The notes: generated by a model not told the origin, from the letters alone. A DNA stretch of 64,000 nucleotides from CAWAMD01 sp963783045 (GCA_963783045.1 CAWAMD010000005.1:1302001-1366000), one strand, 5' to 3'. Counted from the first letter of the stretch, positions 1 through 7,993 are shown. Program-made: numbers and translations.

Positions 1-795
1 GTGGCCCGCGAGGCCGCGCCCCAATGGCTCCCGACGCTCGAGGAGCGGACGGGCGTCGACCTCTCCCCCGGCGACCTGACGCTCGTCCTCGAGCTGGTCG
101 AGGGGCTCGACGCGCAGCAGATCGACCGGCTCGGGGCGACGCTGCGCGACCCGGATGCACGGCGCGAGGGGGCCACGCAGGCGGTCCGGGGCGCGGTCGA
201 GATGGCCCGCGACACGCCCGAGCCCACGCCGGACACGACCGAGGCCGCGCCCGAGGCGCCCGAGCCCGCGCCCGAGGCGCCCGAGGTGGTGGCGCAGGCA
301 CCGGCCGAGCAGCCCTCGCGGCCCTCGCTGCCAGCGCCACCCCCGCCGCCACCTCCTCCGTCGGCTCCTCCCCCGCCGGCGCCACCCGAGCCGATGTCGT
401 CCCGTCCCACACCACCGGACCGCCCCGCCGAGCCGCCGCTCGCGCGCGCCGTCGCGGCCGCCGTCCACGACCACGACCGCCTCGCGCTGCTCGCCGACGC
501 GGGAGCCGACGTCTGGGACCTCGGGCCCACGGGACGCGCCGCCGTGCTCGACGCCGTCCCCGACGGGTGGGCGCGCCGCCGGGCGTTGCTGCGCTGGGTG
601 GCGCTCGACGTGATCACCGCGGACGAGGCGCCGGCGCTCGTGCGTCGGCTGGGGCGGCGAAGCGACCGCGCCTGGGTCGCCGCGTCGCTCGTCGAGGCAG
701 CCACCCTCGACGTGGAGGACCTCGCCGGCCTGTGCGATCCCCGTGACGCCCGCCGGCTGGCGCGGCGATACGCGACGACCGGCGCCGGCACATGA
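1..795 (+). CDS. Proline-rich hypothetical protein, possibly 5'-truncated
   Basis: The product (264 aa from the GTG at base 1) is not recognised. The first 75 residues or so are acidic and helical. Residues about 72-145 are a low-complexity Pro/Ala/Glu linker with a run of eight prolines, and the last 120 residues form an Ala/Leu/Arg-rich, probably helical domain. There is no signal peptide or membrane segment. Because the frame is open at the window edge, the true start may lie upstream. Its stop overlaps the next start (ATGA), so it is probably translationally coupled to the DUF4126 membrane protein and may work with it. Confidence 0.6.
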   Translation: MAREAAPQWLPTLEERTGVDLSPGDLTLVLELVEGLDAQQIDRLGATLRDPDARREGATQAVRGAVEMARDTPEPTPDTTEAAPEAPEPAPEAPEVVAQAPAEQPSRPSLPAPPPPPPPPSAPPPPAPPEPMSSRPTPPDRPAEPPLARAVAAAVHDHDRLALLADAGADVWDLGPTGRAAVLDAVPDGWARRRALLRWVALDVITADEAPALVRRLGRRSDRAWVAASLVEAATLDVEDLAGLCDPRDARRLARRYATTGAGT

Positions 796-1373
796 GCCCG
801 GGGCTGATCGCAGGCAGCGGCTGGGCCGCCGGGATCAACCTGTACGGGGTCGCAGCGCTGCTCGGCATCTTCGGTCGCCTCGGCGTCGGCGACACGCCCG
901 CGGTGCTCCAGCGACCGTGGGTGATCGGCGTCGCCCTTTCGCTCTACGCCGTCGAGTTCGTCGCCGACAAGGTCCCCTACCTCGACAACGTCTGGGACGT
1001 GGTCCACACGGCGATCCGGCCGCTCGGGGCAGCCGGGCTCGGCTACCTGCTCGGCGCGGACGGGTCGACGGCCGGTCAGCTCGGGGCCACGGCGGGGTCG
1101 GGGATGCTCGCCCTGACGAGCCACACGGCCAAGGCCACCACCCGCGCGGCCGTGAACACCTCCCCCGAGCCGTTCAGCAACATCGCGATCTCGCTCGGCG
1201 AGGACGGGCTGGCCGCCGGCGTGATCGCCCTCGCGGTGACCCACCCGTGGGTGGCGCTGGCGCTCGTCGGCGTCCTCGTCGTGGCCGGCGCCGCCCTGAC
1301 GATCCTGCTCTGGCGCACGGCGCGGGCGCTCGTGCAGCGCATCCGCGAACGCCGGGCAGCACGGACGGCGTAG
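792..1373 (+). CDS. DUF4126 family membrane protein
   Basis: The 193-residue product resembles the DUF4126 family of small integral membrane proteins of unknown function. It opens with the glycine-rich WAAGINLYGV motif, has the VEFVADKVPYLDNVWD segment typical of the family, and has several hydrophobic stretches. The last is at residues about 148-173, followed by a basic cytoplasmic tail rich in arginine. The ATG overlaps the upstream stop by four bases, which suggests one transcript with the proline-rich gene. The biochemical role is unknown. Confidence 0.8.
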   Translation: MSPGLIAGSGWAAGINLYGVAALLGIFGRLGVGDTPAVLQRPWVIGVALSLYAVEFVADKVPYLDNVWDVVHTAIRPLGAAGLGYLLGADGSTAGQLGATAGSGMLALTSHTAKATTRAAVNTSPEPFSNIAISLGEDGLAAGVIALAVTHPWVALALVGVLVVAGAALTILLWRTARALVQRIRERRAARTA

Positions 1374-1406
1374 GCTTGGGATGACATCGGAAAGGGAACG
1401 CGAAGC

Positions 1407-1958
1407 GTGATCCTCGTCTGGGTCCTCGTGGTCGTCGGGATCGTCCTCCTCGTCGCCATCTGGCTCTACAACAGCCTGGTCCGCGCCCGCAACCGGGTCG
1501 ACGAGGCATGGGCGCAGATCGACGTGCAGCTCACCCGCCGGCACGACCTCATCCCGAACCTCGTCGAGGTCGTCAAGGCGTACGCAGCCCACGAGCGTCA
1601 GGTCCTCGAGGAGGTGACCCGCGCACGAGCCGAGGCCGTCGGGGCACACGGCGTCGGCCAGCAGGCACAGGCCGAGGCGCACCTCGACGGGGCGCTGAGG
1701 TCGCTCTTCGCCGTGTCGGAGGCCTACCCGGACCTGAAGGCGAGCCAGAACTTCCTCGAGCTGCAGCGCGAGCTGACCTCGACCGAGGACCGCATCGCCT
1801 ACTCCCGCCAGTACTACAACAGCGCGGTGCAGCGCTACGACACGCGACGGCAGACCCTGCCCACGTCGCTCGTCGCCCGGCTCGCCTCCTTCGAGGATCG
1901 CGAGTACTTCGAGGTGGCGGATGCGGCCGTGCGCGAGGTGCCCGGAACGACGTTCTGA
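1407..1958 (+). CDS. lemA: LemA family protein
   Basis: This 183-residue protein has one N-terminal membrane helix (residues about 2-22) followed by a helical LemA domain. Typical motifs are YNSLVRARNRVDEAWAQIDV, RRHDLIPNLVEVVK and FLELQRELTSTEDRIAYSRQ. LemA proteins are membrane-anchored helical bundles of uncertain function that often sit beside HtpX-type proteases, as here. The GTG start is preceded by AAAGGGAA. The stop codon shares one base with the htpX start (TGATG), so the two are translationally coupled and probably act together in envelope quality control. Confidence 0.92.
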   Translation: MILVWVLVVVGIVLLVAIWLYNSLVRARNRVDEAWAQIDVQLTRRHDLIPNLVEVVKAYAAHERQVLEEVTRARAEAVGAHGVGQQAQAEAHLDGALRSLFAVSEAYPDLKASQNFLELQRELTSTEDRIAYSRQYYNSAVQRYDTRRQTLPTSLVARLASFEDREYFEVADAAVREVPGTTF

Positions 1959-2974
1959 TGCATGACGAGCTCGAGCGCCACAACCGGCGCGCCACGATCG
2001 TGCTGCTCGCCAGCGGCTTCCTGCTGCTGTTCCTCGTGACGCTCGCCGTCGAGTACCTCGTGTTCGGGTTCGGGATGGGCAACGTGCCGGGGTCGCTCGC
2101 AGCGGCCGCGCCGCTGCTGCTGATCGGTGTGCTGATCGCCGGCGGCGGGTCCGCGTTCGCGTGGTGGAACTCCGACACGGTCGCGATCCGCTCCGCGCAC
2201 GCGAAGCCCGCCAGCCGCGAGCAGTACCCGGATCTCTACCGGCTGGTCGAGGGCGTCACGCTCGCCGCCGGGCTGCCGATGCCGGACCTCTACGTCGTCG
2301 ACGATCCGGCACCGAACGCGTTCGCGACGGGCCGCAACCCCGAGCATGCCGCGGTGGCCGTGACCACGGGCCTGCTCGAGCGCATGGACCGGCGCGAGCT
2401 CGAGGCGGTGCTGGCCCACGAGGTCGGCCACATCCGCAACAACGACCTGCTGACCGCGACCGTCGCCGTGACGCTGGCGGGGGCCACGATCCTGCTGGCC
2501 GACATCGCCCGACGGTCGCTGTGGTGGGGCGGCATGGGCGGGGGCCGGCGCCGGGGCGGCAACCGTGACGGCGGCGGGGGCGGGGGCGGCGCGATCGCGA
2601 TCGTGCTGCTCGTCGCGTCCCTGCTGGTGGTCGTGCTCGCCCCGATCGCGGCGCAGCTGATCCGGTTCGCGGTGTCCCGCCAGCGCGAGTATCTGGCGGA
2701 TGCGACCTCGGTCGAGCTCACCCGCGACCCGGCGTCGATGATCCGGGCGCTGCAGGCGCTGAAGGAGGACACGACCGAGATCCACACGGCGAGCCGCGCG
2801 ACCGCGCACCTGTGGATCGAGGAGCCGATGAACCTCGAGCGTCGCGCGAACCGTGCCGTGGCGACGCACCCACCGCTCGATGACCGCATCGCCCGCCTGC
2901 GCACGCTGTGGCCGCAGGCGACGGACGACGCGGACGGGGCGCCACCGCCGGCTACGCGTCCAGAGCAGCGATGA
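1958..2974 (+). CDS. htpX: HtpX-like M48 family zinc metalloprotease
   Basis: The 338-residue product is an integral membrane metalloprotease of the HtpX/M48 family. It has two N-terminal hydrophobic helices, the zinc motif HEVGH at residues 154-158 followed by IRNND, a glycine-rich loop at about 190-210, another hydrophobic pair, and the downstream REYLADA motif that supplies the third zinc ligand. The family degrades misfolded or damaged membrane proteins. The ATG overlapping the lemA stop was chosen because the frame upstream of it lies inside lemA. The 3' end overlaps the end of the convergent small gene on the other strand by 23 bases. Confidence 0.92.
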   Translation: MHDELERHNRRATIVLLASGFLLLFLVTLAVEYLVFGFGMGNVPGSLAAAAPLLLIGVLIAGGGSAFAWWNSDTVAIRSAHAKPASREQYPDLYRLVEGVTLAAGLPMPDLYVVDDPAPNAFATGRNPEHAAVAVTTGLLERMDRRELEAVLAHEVGHIRNNDLLTATVAVTLAGATILLADIARRSLWWGGMGGGRRRGGNRDGGGGGGGAIAIVLLVASLLVVVLAPIAAQLIRFAVSRQREYLADATSVELTRDPASMIRALQALKEDTTEIHTASRATAHLWIEEPMNLERRANRAVATHPPLDDRIARLRTLWPQATDDADGAPPPATRPEQR

Positions 2975-3194
2975 TCGCCGGATCCACCTCGGTGGCCTTC
3001 AGCACGTCCCGCGCCGGCGTCCCGTAGGCGTCCATCGTCCGGGCCAGGGTCCGCGCGATCTCGTGCAGGTCGTCGGAGCGACCGCGTGCCTTCAGCCCGG
3101 CCGCGTCGGCCACGTCGCCGCTGATGCCCCGGGTCAGGTTCTCGGAGAGCACCTGGATCGCGCGGTACAGGTCGTCGTCGCTGATGTCGGCCAT
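2952..3194 (-). CDS. Small acidic hypothetical protein
   Basis: This 80-residue protein begins MADISDDDLYRAIQVLSENL and is predicted to be soluble and helical, with no signal or membrane segment. I do not recognise a family. It starts at an ATG about 35 bases downstream of the guaB stop on the same strand, so it may be the last gene of the guaB transcript. Its 3' end overlaps the end of htpX on the opposite strand. The longer open frame upstream of this ATG lies inside guaB and was discounted because the composition changes sharply at the ATG. Confidence 0.6.
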   Translation of the reverse strand: MADISDDDLYRAIQVLSENLTRGISGDVADAAGLKARGRSDDLHEIARTLARTMDAYGTPARDVLKATEVDPAIIAALDA

Positions 3195-3228
3195 GGTGCG
3201 GCCCTTCGGTGTCGGCGGTGTCAGGCGT

Positions 3229-4710
3229 CTAGTCGCGGCCGGGGACCTGGTAGTTCGGGGCCTCGTGGACCACGTCGAGGTCGTGGACGTGGGACTCGCG
3301 GGCGCCGGCGGCGGACTGGCGCACGAACCGGGACCGCTCGGCGAGGTCGGGCAGGGTCCGCGCCCCGATGTAGCCCATGCCGGAGCGCAGCCCACCGGCG
3401 AGCTGGCCGGTGACCTCGGCGACGGTGCCGCGGTAGGGCAGCAGGCCGGAGACGCCCTCGGGGACGAGCTTCGTCGCCTCCTGCTGCGCCTCGGCCTGGA
3501 AGTAGCGGTCGGCGGACCCGGCGCGCATCGCGTCGAGCGATCCCATCCCCCGGTACTCCTTGTAGCGGCGGCCACCGACGAGGACGAGCTCGCCCGGCGA
3601 CTCGTCGGTGCCGGCGAGCAGGTTGCCCACCATCACGGCGGTGGCGCCCGCGGCAAGCGCCTTCACGATGTCGCCGGAGTAGCGGATCCCGCCGTCGGCG
3701 ACGGTCGCGACGCCGACCTCGCGGGCGGCGGCGGCGCACTCCTTCACGGCCGTGAACTGCGGCATGCCGACGCCGGTCACGACCCGGGTCGTGCAGATGG
3801 AGCCGGGGCCGACGCCGACCTTGACCACGTCGGCGCCGTGGTCGGCGCAGGCCCGCACGGCGTCGCCCGTGGCGACGTTGCCGACCATGAGCACCACGTC
3901 CGGATGGCGCGTCTTGAGCTTCTCGGCGAACTCGAGGATCCCCGCGGAGTGGCCGTGCGCCGAGTCGATCGCGATGAGGTCCACACCGGCCTCGACCAGT
4001 GCCTCGGCGCGGGCTTCGCCGTCTGACCCGACGCCGACGGCGGCGGCGGCGAGCAGCCGGCCGCGCGCGTCCTTCGCCGAGTTCGGGTACTGGCGGATCT
4101 TCTCGATGTCCTTGAACGTGAACATCCCGACGAGCCGCGCCCGGCCGTTGCCACCTTCGACGATCGGCAGCTTCTCGACGCGGTGCTCCTGCATGAGCTC
4201 GCTCGCCTCCACGAGCGTCGTGCCGACCGGGGCGGTGACGAGCCCGTCGGTCGTCATGAAGTCGCGGATGAGATGCTCCTCGGACGCCCCGAAGCGCAGG
4301 TCGCGGTTCGTGACGATGCCGACGAGGAGGCCCGCGTCGTCGACCACGGGGAAGCCGCTGACCTTGAACCGCGCCATGAGGTCGAACGCCTCGGCGACCC
4401 GGTCGTCGGGCTTCAACGTCACCGGGTCGGAGATGAACCCGGACTCGGAGCGCTTCACGTCCTCGACCATGGCGGCCTGCGCCTCGATCGGGGCGTTCTT
4501 GTGGATCACGCCGACCCCGCCCTGCCGGGCCAGCGCGACCGCCATCTCGTTCTCGGTGACCTTGTCCATGGCCGCCGACAGGATGGGCAGGTTCAGCGCG
4601 ATGCGGTCATGGAGGCGGGTCGACACGTCGACGTCCCGGGGCAGGACGGCAGAGGCCTGCGGGGCGAGGAGAACGTCGTCGTAGGAGAGGGCTTCTGGGA
4701 TGTCGGACAC
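3229..4710 (-). CDS. guaB: Inosine-5'-monophosphate dehydrogenase
   Basis: GuaB oxidises IMP to XMP with NAD+, the committed step of GMP synthesis. The 493-residue product has the canonical N-terminus (YDDVLLAPQASAVLPRDVD), two CBS domains at about residues 95-215, and the catalytic loop GVGPGSICTTRVVTGVG with the nucleophile Cys306. The YRGMGSLDAM flap and a C-terminal GLLPYRGTV motif follow. Length and domain order are normal for bacterial IMPDH. The GTG at 4710 was chosen because GGAG lies about 10 bases upstream and the sequence further upstream becomes a low-complexity tandem repeat. The gene lies downstream of a palindrome that separates it from the peroxiredoxin-like gene. Confidence 0.96.
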   Translation of the reverse strand: MSDIPEALSYDDVLLAPQASAVLPRDVDVSTRLHDRIALNLPILSAAMDKVTENEMAVALARQGGVGVIHKNAPIEAQAAMVEDVKRSESGFISDPVTLKPDDRVAEAFDLMARFKVSGFPVVDDAGLLVGIVTNRDLRFGASEEHLIRDFMTTDGLVTAPVGTTLVEASELMQEHRVEKLPIVEGGNGRARLVGMFTFKDIEKIRQYPNSAKDARGRLLAAAAVGVGSDGEARAEALVEAGVDLIAIDSAHGHSAGILEFAEKLKTRHPDVVLMVGNVATGDAVRACADHGADVVKVGVGPGSICTTRVVTGVGMPQFTAVKECAAAAREVGVATVADGGIRYSGDIVKALAAGATAVMVGNLLAGTDESPGELVLVGGRRYKEYRGMGSLDAMRAGSADRYFQAEAQQEATKLVPEGVSGLLPYRGTVAEVTGQLAGGLRSGMGYIGARTLPDLAERSRFVRQSAAGARESHVHDLDVVHEAPNYQVPGRD

Positions 4711-4792
4711 GGGCGCGACTCCGGTCACGGGGGCGGGAGACCAACGGTACCGCGCGCCCCGCTCCCCCTTCACGTCACCCGCCCCCTCCCCC

Positions 4793-4883
4793 CATCCCGA
4801 CCGCGCCCACCATCCCGACCGCGCCCACCATCCCGACCGCGCACACCATCCCGACCGCGCCCACCATCCCCGACCGCGCACAC
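4793..4883. repeat. 18-bp tandem repeat, five copies, upstream of guaB
   Basis: Five head-to-tail copies of an 18-bp unit (CATCCCGACCGCGCCCAC; the last copy has one extra base) fill the space upstream of the guaB start. The copies differ only at one or two positions, so the array looks recently expanded. It lies in the probable 5' leader or promoter region of guaB. No protein is implied. Confidence 0.8.
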
Positions 4884-4890
4884 CATGTTG

Positions 4891-4932
4891 TGTGAACGAT
4901 TCACCCGGGAATTCCCGGGTGAATCGTTCACA
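4891..4932. terminator. 42-bp perfect palindrome, probable terminator or operator
   Basis: The two 21-base arms are exactly complementary with no loop; the centre is GAATTC inside CCCGGGAATTCCCGGG and the outer part reads TGTGAACGATTCAC. It begins 10 bases after the stop codon of the peroxiredoxin-like gene on the minus strand, which suits a strong hairpin terminator. There is no U-run. Perfect symmetry of this length also suits a protein-binding site controlling guaB. Confidence 0.6.
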
Positions 4933-4941
4933 TATCTGGGG

Positions 4942-5409
4942 TCAGAGGGCGCCGATGTCGCGCAGGGCCTGCCGCCAGGGCTCGCGGTCACGGGCGTCGG
5001 CGAGCCCGTGCTGCTCGCGGTGGACGACGGTGCCGTCCCGGTCGATCACGAAGGTGGCGCGCTCGGGGACGCCGGACTGCTCGTTGAACACGCCGTAGGT
5101 GCGAGCCACCTCGCCGTGGGGCCAGAAGTCGGACAGGATCGGGAAGTCGAGCCCCTCCTGCTCGGCAAAGGCGCGGTGGGCGAAGGGCGAGTCGACCGAC
5201 ACCGCGATCGTCGCCACGTCGTCCGACGCGAACACGTCGAGCTCGTCGCGGATGCCCCCGAGCTCCTCCCGGGTCGCCGCGCTGAAGCTGAACGGGAAGA
5301 AGACGAGCACGACGGCCTTCTTCTCGTGATAGTCGGAGAGCCGGACCGGTTGGCCGGTCTGGTCCTTCAGCTCGAAGTCGGGCGCCTGGTCGCCGACGGC
5401 GACGGTCAT
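4942..5409 (-). CDS. Peroxiredoxin-fold protein lacking the peroxidatic cysteine
   Basis: The 155-residue product has the AhpC/TSA (BCP/AhpE-like) thioredoxin fold: GDQAPDFELKDQTGQPVRLS, then VLVFFPFSFSAATREELGG, then AVSVDSPFAHRAFAEQ and ATFVIDRDGTVV. In active AhpE/BCP proteins the second motif contains the peroxidatic cysteine (the VCT position). Here that position aligns with threonine, the nearby second cysteine is glycine, and the whole protein contains no cysteine. It therefore cannot be a normal thiol peroxidase. The start overlaps the stop of the upstream membrane-protein gene (ATGA). It may be a structural, chaperone-like or sensory derivative. Confidence 0.88.
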   Translation of the reverse strand: MTVAVGDQAPDFELKDQTGQPVRLSDYHEKKAVVLVFFPFSFSAATREELGGIRDELDVFASDDVATIAVSVDSPFAHRAFAEQEGLDFPILSDFWPHGEVARTYGVFNEQSGVPERATFVIDRDGTVVHREQHGLADARDREPWRQALRDIGAL

Positions 5410-5897
5410 GGGTTCTCCTCGATGGGCGGGCCGCCGACACCGAGGCGGGCGGCGAGGAACGCGTGCAGGGCCGGTGCGTCGTAGCCGACGGGCAGCAGCA
5501 CACCGATGGCGCGGGTCCGCCAGGGGTCCCCGGTCGGGCTGGGCTCGCGCACGTGCAGCTCGAGGATGGGGTCGCCGATGACGCGGCGCACGCGGGCGAC
5601 GTGGACAACGTCCCAGGCCACGTCGACGTGCTGCCACAGCAGGCGGGCTTCGAGCCCGGTCTCGTCGAGGTGGAGCGCGAAGGCGCCCGGCGCCACGAGC
5701 TGGCCGACGAAGAAGCTGCCGACGGCGACGAAGACGGCGACCGCGAGCCACGCGAAGGGATGCCCGTGGCTGTCGACGACGAACCACGCGCCGGCGGTGA
5801 GCAGCACCAGGACCGCGAGGGTCCAGCGCAGCGCGACGCGGCGCGACGGGCGCAGCGTCAGCGGCTCGAGGGCGGGGTCGGCGGACACGGTCGACAA
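5406..5897 (-). CDS. Two-helix membrane protein with a C-terminal PH-like domain
   Basis: This 163-residue protein has two closely spaced hydrophobic helices (residues about 25-42 and 48-66), then a beta-rich soluble domain (about 75-155) resembling the small PH-like domains of actinobacterial membrane proteins. The family is not certain. A TTG at 5897 gives the full N-terminus; a GTG three codons in is an alternative. The stop overlaps the start of the cysteine-less peroxiredoxin gene, so the two are co-translated and their products may interact at the membrane. Confidence 0.7.
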   Translation of the reverse strand: MSTVSADPALEPLTLRPSRRVALRWTLAVLVLLTAGAWFVVDSHGHPFAWLAVAVFVAVGSFFVGQLVAPGAFALHLDETGLEARLLWQHVDVAWDVVHVARVRRVIGDPILELHVREPSPTGDPWRTRAIGVLLPVGYDAPALHAFLAARLGVGGPPIEENP

Positions 5898-5921
5898 GGA
5901 TACGTCGCGGCGTGGTCGCGC

Positions 5922-6689
5922 CTAACCGCGCAGGCGGCCCAGCAACGGGATGGCGGCGATCTTGTCCTCGGTCAGCTCGTCCCACGCGAGGGTCGGCAGC
6001 GACCAGTCGTCGCGGCGGGCGACCTCGATGACCCGCTCCGGCGTGACGATGCAGTCGAGCCACAGGTCGTGGCCGGTCGTCGGGATCGCCCCGTCCTCGA
6101 GCACCTGCACCTCGTGGACGGTGGTGACGATCCGGGTGTGCTCGTCGACGAGCCCGGCCGCCGCGGCGATGGCCAGCTCGAGGTCGCTGAACCCGCCGCC
6201 CTTGCCGAGCCGCGCCCCGGACGGGGTCACGGCCACGCACCCGGCGACGACGAGGTCGACCGGGTCGAGCGCGTCGACGTCCACGGTCCGTGCGTTGCGG
6301 GAGGCGCCCTTGATCGAGGAGGCCTTCCGCGGCGACTCCGCGAGATGGTCGGGGTCGAGGAGGAAGAAGGGCTGCTCCTCGGCCAGCCGCGGGACGGCCA
6401 TGTAGACGGTCTTGCCGTCCTCGAGCGCCCGCTGCCGAACCGGCCACTGCGGCGAATCCGGGTTGGCCTTCACCGTCCGGGCCGCCTCCCACACGGTCGT
6501 CCCGCGCAGCGCCTCGGCGGCATCCTCGGCGCCGGTGAAGTTCGGGATCCGACCGTGGGCCCCGGGAAACCGGGCGGCACCGGCGTCCTGGAGGCGGTCC
6601 CACACCGTCTCTCGCAGCGCCGCCTTCGCGTTGAGCAGGTCGCGGTCGCCGCCGGCATCACGGTCGTGTCGCGCCGACGACGGGGTCAC
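5922..6689 (-). CDS. 5-formyltetrahydrofolate cyclo-ligase-like protein
   Basis: The 255-residue product resembles the longer 5-FTHF cyclo-ligase/MTHFSD-type branch. Features include the N-terminal KAALRETVWDRL segment, a folate/ATP-site region around KTVYMAVPRL, and the glycine-rich SGARLGKGGGFSDLELA motif near residue 165 that marks the family. The expected reaction is ATP-dependent conversion of 5-formyl-THF to 5,10-methenyl-THF, but some homologues are functionally undefined. The GTG overlaps the stop of the oppF-like gene (GTGA), placing it as the last gene of the peptide-transporter operon. Confidence 0.82.
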   Translation of the reverse strand: MTPSSARHDRDAGGDRDLLNAKAALRETVWDRLQDAGAARFPGAHGRIPNFTGAEDAAEALRGTTVWEAARTVKANPDSPQWPVRQRALEDGKTVYMAVPRLAEEQPFFLLDPDHLAESPRKASSIKGASRNARTVDVDALDPVDLVVAGCVAVTPSGARLGKGGGFSDLELAIAAAAGLVDEHTRIVTTVHEVQVLEDGAIPTTGHDLWLDCIVTPERVIEVARRDDWSLPTLAWDELTEDKIAAIPLLGRLRG

Positions 6690-7993
6690 GAGCGCCGCTC
6701 GGGTGGCACCTCGCCCCCGTGGTCGCCGTCGGGCCGTACCGTCACACCGTGCAGGTGGCAGGCCACCGTCCGGTCCGCGACCTCCTGGTGCGCCGGCTCG
6801 GGCCCGAACCGGAACCGCACGACCACGTCGGAGCCGTCCGCCTCGACGGCCTCGACCGCGCTGAAGACGTTCGTGGGCAGCTGCGGGCCGACCTCGTCGA
6901 GCCAGTTGCGCAGCGCGGCGGCGTCGCCCTCGCCGGCGGTCAGACGCACCCGGCTGCGGGTGGTCTCGGCGCTCGCCAGGTCGCCGACGAGCGCGAACTC
7001 CCGCTCGAAGGTGTCCTCGTCGACCTCGGTCCAACGCTGCTCGAGCGCATCGACGAGGTCGCGTCCCTCCCAGCCGCACGGCTCGAACGCCTCGGGGCAG
7101 CGCGGGTGGAACCGGCAGCCTGCGGGCGGGTTCAACGCGTCGGGGATCTCCCCGCGTGGCAGGCGCTTCTCGCGGTAGCGGCGGTCCGGGTCGGGCAGCG
7201 GGATCGCCTCGAGCAGCGCGCGCGTGTAGGGATGCTGCGGGGCGCTGAACAGCTCGTCGGCCGGGCCCCACTCCACGAAGTTGCCGAGGTAGAGGATGCC
7301 GATCCGGTCACACATGAACCGGGCGGTGGCGAGGTCGTGGGTGATGAAGAGGTAGGTCAGGTCGAGCTCGCGCTTGAGCTCGAGCATGAGCTCGAGGACA
7401 CGGGCCCGCACGCTCATGTCGAGGGCCGCGACCGGCTCGTCCGCGACGACGAAGGAGGGCTCGGTGATCAGGGCCCGGGCGATGACGACCCGCTGCTTCT
7501 GCCCGCCGGACAGGTCCTCCGGGTACTTGTCGAGGAACGCCTCGGGTGGGGACAGCCCGACCCGCTCGAGCATGGCACTCACCCGCTGGCGCACGTCGGC
7601 GCGCGAGCGGGCGATGCCGTGGATCCGCAGCGGGTGGCCGACCCCCTGCCCGATCGTCATCGCGGGATTGAGGGAGGCGTTCGGGTCCTGGAAGATGAGG
7701 CCCAGCTCGCGACGCAGCGGCCGCATCTGACGCTCGGAGAGCGGAGCCAGGTCCTGGCCCCGGTAGCGGATGCGCCCGCTCGTCGGGTCGACGAGCTTCA
7801 GCACGGTCCGTCCGAGCGTGGTCTTGCCCGAGCCGGACTCGCCCACCAGCCCGAACACCTCGCCGCGGCGGACATCGAAGCTGACACCGTCGACGGCCTT
7901 CACCACATCGGTGCTGCCGGCACCGAACAGGCCGCTGCGGACGGGGAAATGGGTCTTGAGGTCGTCGACCTCCAGGATGGGCTCCGTGCTCAC
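6686..7993 (-). CDS. oppF: Oligopeptide/dipeptide ABC transporter ATPase (OppF type) with split C-terminal motif
   Basis: This 435-residue ATPase has Walker A GESGSGKT at residues 51-58, FQDP at 101-104, signature LSGGQ at 161-165, Walker B FVVADEP at 181-187 and the H-loop THD near 218. The Opp/Dpp C-terminal cysteine motif is present (GCRFHPRCP at 292-300, Cys306), but its usual end, VACHL, appears only at 410-414. About 100 extra residues separate them and contain a beta-rich segment. The GTG overlaps the oppD stop (GTGA). It would power import of peptides or related solutes together with the neighbouring oppD and permeases. Confidence 0.92.
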   Translation of the reverse strand: MSTEPILEVDDLKTHFPVRSGLFGAGSTDVVKAVDGVSFDVRRGEVFGLVGESGSGKTTLGRTVLKLVDPTSGRIRYRGQDLAPLSERQMRPLRRELGLIFQDPNASLNPAMTIGQGVGHPLRIHGIARSRADVRQRVSAMLERVGLSPPEAFLDKYPEDLSGGQKQRVVIARALITEPSFVVADEPVAALDMSVRARVLELMLELKRELDLTYLFITHDLATARFMCDRIGILYLGNFVEWGPADELFSAPQHPYTRALLEAIPLPDPDRRYREKRLPRGEIPDALNPPAGCRFHPRCPEAFEPCGWEGRDLVDALEQRWTEVDEDTFEREFALVGDLASAETTRSRVRLTAGEGDAAALRNWLDEVGPQLPTNVFSAVEAVEADGSDVVVRFRFGPEPAHQEVADRTVACHLHGVTVRPDGDHGGEVPPERRS

